DNA of 33,534 bases from positions 1 through 33,534 of the forward strand of contig SFDP01000028.1 of NCBI GenBank assembly GCA_004558185.1, read 5' to 3'. Below the pieces are notes generated by a model. That model made no database searches. It saw only the letters and a program-made list of their open reading frames with translations, and was not told the DNA's origin. This stretch comes from Lachnospiraceae bacterium. Its GTDB lineage: Bacteria; Bacillota; Clostridia; Lachnospirales; Lachnospiraceae. Shown one piece after another: positions 22,789 through 29,894 of the stretch. Numbering within the stretch: position 1 is the stretch's first letter; the number at the start of each line of letters is the position of its first letter. Both the position numbers and the translations under genes were made by a program.

Positions 22789-23583
22789 ATGAAGCTGGGA
22801 TTTATTGGAGCAGGCAATATGGCTGCCGCTATTATGGGAGGAATATTGAGGGAGAAGCTCTGCAGGGGAGAGGATATTCTGGCTTCCCGAAGAAGTGAAG
22901 AAGCGCTGAATGCCCTCAGGGAAAGATATGGCATACAGATTACTACGGTCAATACCAGGGTGGCAGAGTGGGCAGAGGTTCTGTTTTTGGCAGTTAAGCC
23001 TCAAATGCTGGAGGCTGTGATCGAGGAAATCAGGCCCTGTCTGCGCAAGGACCAGTTAATCATCAGTGTGGCAGCAGGAAAGACGATAGCCTGGCTGGAA
23101 GGGGAGCTTCATACTCCTGTCAAACTGATCCGTTCCATGCCCAATACCCCGGCGCTGGTGGGAGAAGGCTGTACTGCCTTTTGCGGAAATGCCGGAGTGG
23201 GAGAGGCAGAATATGAGCTGGCAGCCCGGATTTTTGACTGCTGCGGAACCTCCTTTCAGGTTCCGGAGAGTCTGATGGATACGGTGGGAGCCGTTTCAGG
23301 CAGTTCGCCGGCCTATGTGTTTATGTTTATGGAGGCTATGGCAGATGCTGCAGTGGCAGGAGGGATGCCCAGAGCGCTGGCTTACCGCATGGCAGGTCAG
23401 GCCGTACTGGGAAGTGCAAAATTAATGCTGGAAACCGGAGAGCATCCGGGAGTATTAAAGGATATGGTATGTTCTCCTGCCGGTACTACTATATGTGGGG
23501 TAAAGGTATTGGAGGAAAGGGGGATGAAAGCCGCTGTAATGGGGGCTTTGGAGGCTTGTATAGAGCGTTCCCGTAAAATCTGA
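22789..23583 (+). CDS. proC: Pyrroline-5-carboxylate reductase
   Basis: Reduces 1-pyrroline-5-carboxylate to proline with NAD(P)H, the last step of proline synthesis. The 264 residues start with a Rossmann loop (GFIGAGNMAAAI, residues 4-15). Then come AVKPQ, IRSMPNTPALVGEG, and the C-terminal dimer and active-site segment VSGSSPAYVFMFMEAMADAAVAGGMPR, ending with SPAGTTICGVKVLEE. All are typical. It lies 2 bp after the methyltransferase gene and surely shares its transcript; AAAAGG sits before the ATG within the end of that gene. With argF and carB also in the window it fits amino acid biosynthesis around glutamate. Confidence 0.96.
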   Translation: MKLGFIGAGNMAAAIMGGILREKLCRGEDILASRRSEEALNALRERYGIQITTVNTRVAEWAEVLFLAVKPQMLEAVIEEIRPCLRKDQLIISVAAGKTIAWLEGELHTPVKLIRSMPNTPALVGEGCTAFCGNAGVGEAEYELAARIFDCCGTSFQVPESLMDTVGAVSGSSPAYVFMFMEAMADAAVAGGMPRALAYRMAGQAVLGSAKLMLETGEHPGVLKDMVCSPAGTTICGVKVLEERGMKAAVMGALEACIERSRKI

Positions 23584-23584
23584 T

Positions 23585-23613
23585 TTGACAAAAAACAGGT
23601 TCTCTGCTAGGAT
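23585..23613 (+). promoter_or_regulatory. Promoter of the SleB-type hydrolase gene
   Basis: A perfect TTGACA (23585-23590), a 17-bp spacer and TAGGAT (23608-23613), starting right after the proC stop. Confidence 0.65.
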
Positions 23614-23630
23614 ATGGTCTGTAACATTTT

Positions 23631-23647
23631 TTAACAATGTTGTAACA
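23631..23647 (-). promoter_or_regulatory. WalR-like box downstream of the hydrolase promoter
   Basis: The minus strand reads TGTTAC-AACAT-TGTTAA, an exact TGTWAH-N5-TGTWAH match. Further half-sites flank it: GTAACA at 23621-23626 and, on the plus strand, TGTAAC (23641) and TGTAAA (23651) separated by 4 bp. Confidence 0.5.
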
Positions 23648-23661
23648 AATTGTAAAAAAGT

Positions 23662-23682
23662 GACTTATTTTAGTAATAAGTC
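23662..23682 (+). promoter_or_regulatory. Hairpin before the hydrolase ribosome site
   Basis: GACTTATT (23662-23669) pairs perfectly with AATAAGTC (23675-23682), loop 5 nt, seven bases upstream of GGAGG. There is no U-tract, so it is more likely a translational or stability element or an operator. Confidence 0.4.
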
Positions 23683-23699
23683 AGCACTTGGAGGTTTGA

Positions 23700-24764
23700 A
23701 TGAAGACTGGAAGCAGAGAAGTCCTGTTACGTTTAACGGGAATGCTTTTCATGGTTGTGGTAATGGCCCTGGCAAAAGTGACCACAGCAGAAGCAGCCCG
23801 GACAGAGACTTTTACCAGTATGAGCGCAGGCGCAGCCGAGGTTCTGGATTCCATTGACAGGATATCAGAGGAAGAACTGGCAGAGTTTGCAGCGGAATAC
23901 GAAGAAAAATACAGTCTGGTTATGGCTAATGTTAAGGAATCCATGAATATCCGCCAGGAGCCATCAACAGATTCGGCCAAGGTTGGCCTGTTGTATGCAG
24001 ACTGTGGAGGCACTATTTTAGAAAGAAGGGAAGGCTGGACCAAAATACAGTCAGGTAATCTGGTGGGCTGGGCCAACAATGACTATCTTCTGTTTGGAGA
24101 AGAAGCACTGGCTCTCTCTCAGCAGGTGGGAGTTTATAAGGCAACGGTTCACGCTTCGGGACTGAATATCCGCAAAGAGCCTTCCACTGAGGCCGGAATA
24201 TGGGCTCAGGTGAATAACCAGGATGTATATGAAGCGGTCAGCGAGTATACTACGGAAGAGTGGGTAGCTATTGAATATGGCGGAGCCCTGGGATACATTT
24301 CTGCAGACTACGTTTCCATGGAGTTTACCATAGACCATGGAGAAACCTATGAAGAGATCAAAGAGAGAGAAAAAAGGGAGCGTCAGGAACGCCAAGAGCT
24401 GATCGTACAGGAGGGAACCTCCGTCATTGGAACGACCGATGATATGCTTTTGGCAGCCTTGATTTACATGGAGTCAGGCAACCAGCCCTATGAGGGACAG
24501 GTGGCAGTAGGAGCAGTAGTCATGAACCGTGTAAATTCTCCCGCATACCCCAATACAATCGCCGGTGTGATTTATGCATCCGGCCAGTTTACCCCTACCG
24601 TAACAGGAAGAGTGGAGGAACTGGCAATCAGCGGGGTACCGGAATCCTGTATACAGGCAGCCAGGGCGGCAATGAACGGAGAGAATCCGATAGGCGGAGC
24701 TGTACACTTCAGACGGGCAGGAAAGCATGACGGCCAGGTTATTGGAGATCATGTCTTCTGGTAG
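23700..24764 (+). CDS. Secreted SH3-SH3-SleB/CwlJ-type cell wall hydrolase
   Basis: Predicted secreted enzyme that cleaves the glycan of peptidoglycan, related to spore cortex-lytic SleB and CwlJ. The 354 residues have a signal peptide (about 1-33, ending AEAA) and a short acidic helix. Two bacterial SH3 domains follow (about 78-135 with SMNIRQEPSTDSAKVG, and 148-205 with GLNIRKEPSTEAGIW). After a charged linker comes a C-terminal hydrolase domain (about 243-354): LLAALIYMESGNQPYEGQVAVGAVVMNRV, with the probable catalytic Glu in YMESG, and HFRRAG...GDHVFW at the end. GGAGG is six bases before the ATG. The SH3 pair suggests vegetative wall remodelling as much as germination. Its promoter region carries a WalR-like box, as does the M23 gene. 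Confidence 0.93.
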   Translation: MKTGSREVLLRLTGMLFMVVVMALAKVTTAEAARTETFTSMSAGAAEVLDSIDRISEEELAEFAAEYEEKYSLVMANVKESMNIRQEPSTDSAKVGLLYADCGGTILERREGWTKIQSGNLVGWANNDYLLFGEEALALSQQVGVYKATVHASGLNIRKEPSTEAGIWAQVNNQDVYEAVSEYTTEEWVAIEYGGALGYISADYVSMEFTIDHGETYEEIKEREKRERQERQELIVQEGTSVIGTTDDMLLAALIYMESGNQPYEGQVAVGAVVMNRVNSPAYPNTIAGVIYASGQFTPTVTGRVEELAISGVPESCIQAARAAMNGENPIGGAVHFRRAGKHDGQVIGDHVFW

Positions 24765-24793
24765 AGCTGCGGTAAAATAAAAACAGAATATCC

Positions 24794-24842
24794 ATGCACC
24801 TTCAGGAAAGAATTTTTCAGCCTTGAAGGTGCATTCTTTTTT
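24794..24842 (+). terminator. Terminator of the SleB-type hydrolase gene
   Basis: ATGCACCTTCA (24794-24804) pairs perfectly with TGAAGGTGCAT (24824-24834), followed by a run of T after one C. Confidence 0.88.
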
Positions 24843-24862
24843 GCATTTCTTTTCGAGATTTC

Positions 24863-24891
24863 TTGAACAGAAGGTAAATCTATAGTATATT
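24863..24891 (+). promoter_or_regulatory. Promoter of the nfeD-SPFH unit
   Basis: TTGAAC (24863-24868), a 17-bp spacer and TATATT (24886-24891). Confidence 0.6.
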
Positions 24892-24976
24892 ATTAAAATA
24901 CAGGGGGTGAGAGACCTTTTGCCCCATATAGTTTATTAAGACTTAAAGATCGATTACGGATTAGAGGAGGTGGATG

Positions 24977-25441
24977 ATGAACTATGTAGCAATTTGGCTG
25001 GTTGTTCTGGTTATTTTGCTGATTATTGAGATGGTAACTATGGGACTGACCACCATCTGGTTTGCAGGAGGTGCGCTGGCGGCGGCATTGCTGGCACTGG
25101 CAGATATGCCTGTTGCCCTGCAGCTATTGGCCTTTCTTATGATATCCCTCATTTTATTGTTCAGTACCAGACCATTGGCACTCAATTATTTTAATCGGGA
25201 CAGGGTTAAAACCAATGTAGATGAATTGATTGGGAAACAGGCTATCGTTCTTACGGAAATCAATAATCTCAAAGGAAGCGGGAAGGCCAGTCTGAACGGC
25301 ATGGAGTGGAGTGCCAGAGCCGTAAGCGACACAGAGATTATTCCCGCCGGTACCGTAGTGAATATCCGGGCAATCCAGGGCGTAAAATTAATCGTAGAAG
25401 AAAAAGCAATGATTAAGGAAAAGGAAAATAAAGAAGCATAA
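24977..25441 (+). CDS. NfeD-family membrane protein
   Basis: NfeD proteins partner with SPFH (stomatin/flotillin-like) proteins in membrane microdomains; the biochemical role is not settled. The 154 residues have two or three membrane helices in the first half (about 5-22, 28-42 and 48-63). A C-terminal OB-fold domain follows (about 80-142), with the usual LIGKQAIVLTEI, GKASLNGMEWSARA and GTVVNIRAIQGVKLIVE. It is the short form without a protease domain. Two adjacent ATGs exist (24974 and 24977); the second has better spacing (six bases) from AGGAGG. The SPFH gene follows after 64 bp in the same direction, the classic pairing. Confidence 0.92.
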   Translation: MNYVAIWLVVLVILLIIEMVTMGLTTIWFAGGALAAALLALADMPVALQLLAFLMISLILLFSTRPLALNYFNRDRVKTNVDELIGKQAIVLTEINNLKGSGKASLNGMEWSARAVSDTEIIPAGTVVNIRAIQGVKLIVEEKAMIKEKENKEA

Positions 25442-25505
25442 GTTTACAAAGGGCGAAAGCATTTTTTAAGAGGCGAAAGCTCAATGTGGCAGAATGGAGG
25501 AAAAT

Positions 25506-26441
25506 ATGGAATTTATTGGTGCAATTGTGTTGATCGTATTGTTATTGATCGTGGTGCTGACGGCTTTGTCCTGCATCAAAATCGTACCTCAGGCACAGGC
25601 CTATGTGGTAGAGCGTCTGGGAGCATATCAGGGCACCTGGGGAGTGGGTATCCATTTTAAGGTACCGTTTATTGACCGAGTAGCAAGACGGGTGGTATTA
25701 AAGGAGCAGGTGGTGGACTTTGCACCCCAGCCTGTGATTACCAAGGATAATGTTACCATGAGAATCGATACGGTGGTATTTTTTCAGATTACGGACCCCA
25801 AGCTTTATGCCTATGGCGTGGAGAATCCGATTATGGCGATTGAGAATCTGACCGCCACGACCCTGCGTAATATTATCGGTGAGCTGGAGCTGGATCAGAC
25901 CCTGACCAGCAGAGAAACCATTAATACGAAGATGCGGGCATCCCTGGATGAGGCAACGGATCCCTGGGGAATCAAGGTGAATCGTGTGGAGCTGAAGAAT
26001 ATCATTCCTCCTGCCGAAATCCAGAATGCCATGGAACGTCAGATGAAGGCAGAGCGTGAGCGTAGAGAAGCGGTTACACGGGCAGAGGGTGAAAAGAAAG
26101 CCAGCGTCACTGTAGCGGAAGGTAAAAAAGAGGCAGCAATTTTGGAAGCAGAGGCAGATAAAGAGGCGGCTATTTTGCGTGCAGAGGCAGAAAAAGAAAG
26201 CATGATTCGAAAGGCAGAGGGTGAAGCGGAAGCAATTTTGAAGGTTCAGCAGGCTACAGCAGAAGGCTTACGCATGATCAAAGAGGTAGGCATGGATGAG
26301 GCAGTCCTTCGGTTAAAAGGCCTGGAAGCCTTTGAACGTGCGGCAGACGGTCAGGCTACCAAGATCATTATTCCTTCTGAAATGCAGGGAATCGCCAGTC
26401 TGGCAACTGCTGCGAAGGAAGTGATAACCAAGGTACAGTAG
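25506..26441 (+). CDS. SPFH/band 7 (stomatin-like, QmcA-type) membrane protein
   Basis: Scaffold of membrane microdomains, probably forming large rings or cages with NfeD. The 311 residues are an N-terminal membrane helix (about 3-21) and the SPFH/PHB domain (IVPQAQAYVVERLGAYQGTWGVGIHFKVPFIDRV...LEEQVVDF-like region). A long charged coiled coil rich in Ala-Glu-Lys follows (about 180-265, repeated AEGEKKAS and EAEADKEAAILRAEAEKE). A C-terminal hydrophobic patch ends it. ATG 25506 is chosen because GGAGG lies five bases upstream; an in-frame ATG at 25494 precedes it. The short gap before it contains two copies of GCGAAAGC (25453 and 25473). Confidence 0.93.
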   Translation: MEFIGAIVLIVLLLIVVLTALSCIKIVPQAQAYVVERLGAYQGTWGVGIHFKVPFIDRVARRVVLKEQVVDFAPQPVITKDNVTMRIDTVVFFQITDPKLYAYGVENPIMAIENLTATTLRNIIGELELDQTLTSRETINTKMRASLDEATDPWGIKVNRVELKNIIPPAEIQNAMERQMKAERERREAVTRAEGEKKASVTVAEGKKEAAILEAEADKEAAILRAEAEKESMIRKAEGEAEAILKVQQATAEGLRMIKEVGMDEAVLRLKGLEAFERAADGQATKIIIPSEMQGIASLATAAKEVITKVQ

Positions 26442-26444
26442 AGG

Positions 26445-26470
26445 GGTGAAGAGGCAGGAATGCCTTCACC
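26445..26470 (+). promoter_or_regulatory. Hairpin between the SPFH gene and argF
   Basis: GGTGAA (26445-26450) plus GGC (26453-26455) pair with GCC (26462-26464) plus TTCACC (26465-26470), with a 2-nt bulge. The loop holds the start of an alternative ATG (26460). No U-tract follows, so it is not a terminator. Confidence 0.45.
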
Positions 26471-26495
26471 GGCAGAAAGAAGCAGGGGGAAAGAG

Positions 26496-27491
26496 ATGAA
26501 GCTTGCAGGAAGGCATTTTTTAAAGCTGCTGGATTACACACCGGAGGAGATTCTTTATCTGGTTGAACTGGCGGCTGAACTAAAAGAAAAAAAGAAAAAG
26601 GGAATTCCGGTAGATGTACTGCGGGGGAAAAATATTGCCCTGATTTTCGAGAAAACCAGTACCAGAACCCGCTGTTCTTTTGAAGTGGCAGCTCATGATT
26701 TGGGAATGGGAACCACCTATCTTGACCCGGCAGCATCACAGATGGGAGCCAAGGAAAGCATAGCCGATACGGCCAGAGTATTGGGAAGGATGTATGAGGG
26801 CATCGAATATCGTGGCTTTGCCCAGGAAATTGTAGAGGAACTGGCAAAGCATGCAGGGATACCGGTATGGAACGGCCTTACGGATGAGTTTCATCCTACT
26901 CAGATGCTGGCAGATTTGCTGACCATTAAGGAGCATTTGGGCAGACTGAGAGGAGTACGTCTGGTTTATTTGGGAGATGCCCGATTTAATATGGGAAATT
27001 CATGGATGGTTACCTGTGCAAAGATGGGAATGCATTTCACTGCCTGTGCACCGGAAAGCTATTTTCCTGATCAGGAGCTGATAAAAACCTGCCGGACTAT
27101 TGCAGAACAAACGGGAGGAAGCATAACTTTGGAATCCGATGTAGAGAAGGCTACGGCGAATCAGGATGTGGTCTACACAGACGTGTGGGTATCCATGGGT
27201 GAGCCTCCAGAGGTATGGGAGAGCCGGATCAGAGAGCTAAAGCCCTATCAGGTGAATCGCCAGGTAATGGAAAATGCAGGAAAGGAAGCAATTTTTATGC
27301 ACTGTCTTCCGGCCTTCCATGACCTGAATACGACTACGGGAGCTAAGATTGCGAAGCAGTTCGGAATTCAGGAAATGGAAGTCACCGATGAGGTATTTGA
27401 GTCTCCCGCCTCAGTCGTCTTTGATGAGGCTGAGAACCGCATGCATACCATTAAAGCGGTAATGGCAGCCACTCTGGGTGCTGAATTTTGA
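26496..27491 (+). CDS. argF: Ornithine carbamoyltransferase
   Basis: Joins carbamoyl phosphate to ornithine to make citrulline, in arginine synthesis or, in reverse, arginine breakdown. The 331 residues carry the carbamoyl phosphate site STRTR (55-59), HPTQ, and the ornithine-binding HCLPAFHD (269-276). The N-terminus MKLAGRHFLKLLDYTPEE is the usual one. ATG 26496 is preceded by AGGGGGAAAG. The ATG at 26460 lies in a hairpin and would add 12 atypical residues. It could be the catabolic arcB type: sequence alone does not decide, and no arcA or arcC is next to it. It follows the SPFH gene by 54 bp and overlaps or abuts birA, so it is probably in that transcript. Confidence 0.94.
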   Translation: MKLAGRHFLKLLDYTPEEILYLVELAAELKEKKKKGIPVDVLRGKNIALIFEKTSTRTRCSFEVAAHDLGMGTTYLDPAASQMGAKESIADTARVLGRMYEGIEYRGFAQEIVEELAKHAGIPVWNGLTDEFHPTQMLADLLTIKEHLGRLRGVRLVYLGDARFNMGNSWMVTCAKMGMHFTACAPESYFPDQELIKTCRTIAEQTGGSITLESDVEKATANQDVVYTDVWVSMGEPPEVWESRIRELKPYQVNRQVMENAGKEAIFMHCLPAFHDLNTTTGAKIAKQFGIQEMEVTDEVFESPASVVFDEAENRMHTIKAVMAATLGAEF

Positions 27492-27520
27492 TGAAACCGG
27501 GAAATGAGGAAGGATGCTTC

Positions 27521-28273
27521 ATGAACAGCAGCCGAATTCTTCTCGAAGAGGTAGACTCTACTAATGAGGAGCTAAAGCGTCTGGCCGACAAGGGAGCCAG
27601 GCAGGGTACGGTGGTGATTGCCCGCAGACAGACGGCCGGAAAGGGACGACGGGGAAGAAGCTGGTATTCTGATTCCTTGGACAGCATTTACATGAGCCTG
27701 CTGCTTCGACCTGCGTTTGCGCCGGATAAAGCCTCTATGGTTACGCTGGTGGCAGCTCTGGCAGTAAGTCAGAGCATAGAGAAGGAGTGTGGCCTGCCTG
27801 TGGGAATAAAATGGCCCAATGATATTCTGGTGCAGGAGAAGAAGGTCTGCGGAATCTTAACGGAGATGTATATGAAGGAAGAAGGAATCGACTTCCTGAT
27901 CGTAGGCATTGGAATTAACGTGAAGCTGAAGGAGCTACCGCAGGAGCTTACCACTATGGCTACTTCCCTGGAGAAAGAAGCGAGCAGGTCGATTGACAGA
28001 GAAGGGTTGATTGAGGCTCTGCTGAATGAGTTTGAAGCAAATTATCAGAAGTTCTTAGCCTGTCAGGATTTGTCCCTATTGCAGTCGGAATACAATGAAC
28101 GTCTGATCACCCGGGGAAGACAGGTACAGGTTATGGGAACGAGCCAGCAGCTTTCAGGTGAGGCAGTGGGTATCAATCGGACAGGAGAGCTGCTGGTGAA
28201 AGCTGCTGATGGTCAGTTGGAAAGAGTCTATGCAGGAGAGGTTTCAGTGAGAGGAATCTATGGCTATGTATAG
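27521..28273 (+). CDS. birA: Biotin-[acetyl-CoA-carboxylase] ligase, monofunctional
   Basis: Attaches biotin via biotinyl-AMP to the lysine of biotin carboxyl carrier proteins. The 250 residues contain VDSTN (11-15), the biotinyl-AMP loop GKGRRGR (40-46), KWPND and GILTE, followed by a small C-terminal SH3-like domain. The N-terminal DNA-binding winged helix of bifunctional BirA is absent, so this protein should not act as the biotin repressor. ATG 27521 is chosen for GAGGAAGGA six bases upstream. An ATG at 27491 overlaps the argF stop by one base and would add ten residues. Confidence 0.94.
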   Translation: MNSSRILLEEVDSTNEELKRLADKGARQGTVVIARRQTAGKGRRGRSWYSDSLDSIYMSLLLRPAFAPDKASMVTLVAALAVSQSIEKECGLPVGIKWPNDILVQEKKVCGILTEMYMKEEGIDFLIVGIGINVKLKELPQELTTMATSLEKEASRSIDREGLIEALLNEFEANYQKFLACQDLSLLQSEYNERLITRGRQVQVMGTSQQLSGEAVGINRTGELLVKAADGQLERVYAGEVSVRGIYGYV

Positions 28274-28385
28274 CGGGAAAAATCAATACTTTACTCTTTC
28301 TTATTTAGGCAATAGAACGAGCAGGACTTGCCCTACGCATCGGGTCAGTATGGAAAACAATATTTTTCACATTTAGATTTAAGCT

Positions 28386-28410
28386 ATGGAACAGGCAAGG
28401 CCTGTTCCAT
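28386..28410 (+). promoter_or_regulatory. Perfect 11-bp hairpin upstream of the 28425 gene
   Basis: ATGGAACAGGC (28386-28396) pairs with GCCTGTTCCAT (28400-28410) over a 3-nt loop. It ends 14 bases before the preferred start codon and has no U-tract. The rest of the 28274-28424 gap shows no clear promoter. Confidence 0.6.
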
Positions 28411-28424
28411 TCATGGGGATTAGG

Positions 28425-28763
28425 ATGGCAGAAGAAAGAAAAGTGCTTTGCGGTGCAAATGCCTATGATAAAAAATATTATTTTAATCAGGAGTTTAACA
28501 GAATCCCTGAGAACATCCGGAAAGAATTGAATATTATCTGTGTATTATTTACGGAAGAGGTAGGAGGAATCATCACCTTTGTCTTTGAGGCTGACGGCAC
28601 TCTGGTCATTGAAACCGATGCGGCTGAGGAGGATTATTATTACGATGAAATCGGCAGCGGCCTTTTGGTTAGGGAAATCAGAAGAACCAGACAGGAGCTG
28701 TTGGAGGCCTTAAGCCTGTATTATCGGGTAGTGTTTCTGGGTGAGGATGCAGAGGGGCTGTAA
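28425..28763 (+). CDS. Conserved protein of unknown function (possibly the DUF6145 family)
   Basis: The 112 residues are soluble and acidic with no signal or membrane helix. The conserved opening MAEERKVLCGANAYDKKYYFNQEF and the segment LCVLFTEEVGGI-like (IICVLFTEEVGGIITF), with DEIGSGL and a closing RQELLEALSLYY, resemble a small family found beside dusB and birA in Lachnospiraceae. I believe it is DUF6145, from memory only. The function is unknown. Starts at 28386 and 28413 are also in frame; the former lies inside the hairpin. ATG 28425 best fits the conserved N-terminus, with GGGG eight bases upstream. dusB follows after 12 bp. Confidence 0.82.
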   Translation: MAEERKVLCGANAYDKKYYFNQEFNRIPENIRKELNIICVLFTEEVGGIITFVFEADGTLVIETDAAEEDYYYDEIGSGLLVREIRRTRQELLEALSLYYRVVFLGEDAEGL

Positions 28764-28775
28764 GGAGAGGTAATT

Positions 28776-29741
28776 ATGGCCAAATTGATGGTTGGCAATG
28801 TAGTTTTGGACAATCCTTTGATTCTGGCACCCATGGCAGGCGTAACAGACCTGCCTTTTCGTTTGTTGTGCAGTCAGCAGGGTGTAGGGTTAATTGGTAT
28901 GGAGATGGTCAGTGCAAAGGCCATCATGTATAAAAATAAAAATACGGAGAAGCTGTTGGAAATCCACCCGGAGGAAGGCCCGGTGTCTTTGCAGCTTTTT
29001 GGTTCCGATCCGGAGATCATCAGCCGGATAGCCAAGCAGATCGAGGACAGACCCTTTTCTATTCTTGACATTAACATGGGCTGTCCTGTACCCAAGATTG
29101 TGAATAACGGAGAAGGCTCAGCATTGATGAAAAATCCCAGGCTGGTGGGAGAGATTGTCCGAAAAACGGTAAAAGCCATAAACAAGCCGGTAACGGTCAA
29201 AATCCGTAAGGGCTTTGATGATGACCATGTTAATGCAGTGGAAATTGCCAAAATCGTAGAGGATGCAGGCGGAGCAGCCATAGGGATTCATGGTCGAACC
29301 AGAGAGCAGTATTACTCCGGTAAGGCAGATTGGGAAATTATTGCCCGCGTAAAGGAGGCTGTTTCTATTCCGGTATTGGGAAATGGAGATGTGACGGATG
29401 CCGAAAGTGCAGTGCGGATGCTGAAGGAAACCGGCTGTGACGGAGTGATGATTGCCCGGGCGGCCAGAGGAAATCCATGGATTTTTAAAAGAATTCTGTC
29501 CAAACTGGAAACCGGAGAGGAATGCCCTGAACCGACAATGGAGGAAAGGCGGGATACGATATTAAAACACGCCCGGCTTCAGATAGAATATAAGGGAGAG
29601 TATACGGCTGTACGGGAGATGCGAAAGCATATAGGCTGGTATACCACCGGGCTGCCTCATTCGGCAAGGCTCAGGCAGAAGGTGAATGAGATGGAGACCA
29701 TGGAAGAGCTGCAGGAGGCAGTAGAAAGGCTGTTTGCATAA
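28776..29741 (+). CDS. dusB: tRNA-dihydrouridine synthase, DusB type
   Basis: Flavoenzyme that reduces specific uridines in the tRNA D-loop to dihydrouridine. The 321 residues start with an FMN-binding TIM barrel: APMAGVTDLPFR, then NMGCPVPKI with catalytic Cys103, GIHGRTREQYYSGKADW, and GNGDVTD. MIARAARGNPWIF follows, and then a C-terminal helical tRNA-binding domain (about 245-321). All landmarks of DusB are present. The order birA, small protein, dusB, then greA and lysS nearby is one I know as typical of Lachnospiraceae. Confidence 0.95.
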   Translation: MAKLMVGNVVLDNPLILAPMAGVTDLPFRLLCSQQGVGLIGMEMVSAKAIMYKNKNTEKLLEIHPEEGPVSLQLFGSDPEIISRIAKQIEDRPFSILDINMGCPVPKIVNNGEGSALMKNPRLVGEIVRKTVKAINKPVTVKIRKGFDDDHVNAVEIAKIVEDAGGAAIGIHGRTREQYYSGKADWEIIARVKEAVSIPVLGNGDVTDAESAVRMLKETGCDGVMIARAARGNPWIFKRILSKLETGEECPEPTMEERRDTILKHARLQIEYKGEYTAVREMRKHIGWYTTGLPHSARLRQKVNEMETMEELQEAVERLFA

Positions 29742-29894
29742 TGAGAGAGGTAAATTCAGTGGAATGAACCTGCCAAGCAAATGTTCGTATATGCAAACTT
29801 TAGAGATTGAAAACAGGGTTAGAGAAGCTGCGTAGCAGCGGTTTTGCGAATGGGGTTCTGAATAGTTACAAAATGCTTAGGAATAGGGGTTAGA
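29742..29894 (+). repeat. Intergenic segment with hairpin and second copy of the 21-bp repeat
   Basis: GCTGC-gta-GCAGC (29827-29839) is followed after five bases by the 21-bp sequence 29845-29865, which is identical to 22729-22749. The glycosyltransferase start lies 29 bp further on, and its ribosome site (AGGAATAGGGG) is next to the repeat. I see no clear promoter or terminator here. Confidence 0.6.

Noticed and set aside
25453..25480. Two GCGAAAGC direct repeats before the SPFH gene as an operator
   Set aside because: Eight bases repeated once is too little to claim a binding site; noted in the gene entry only.
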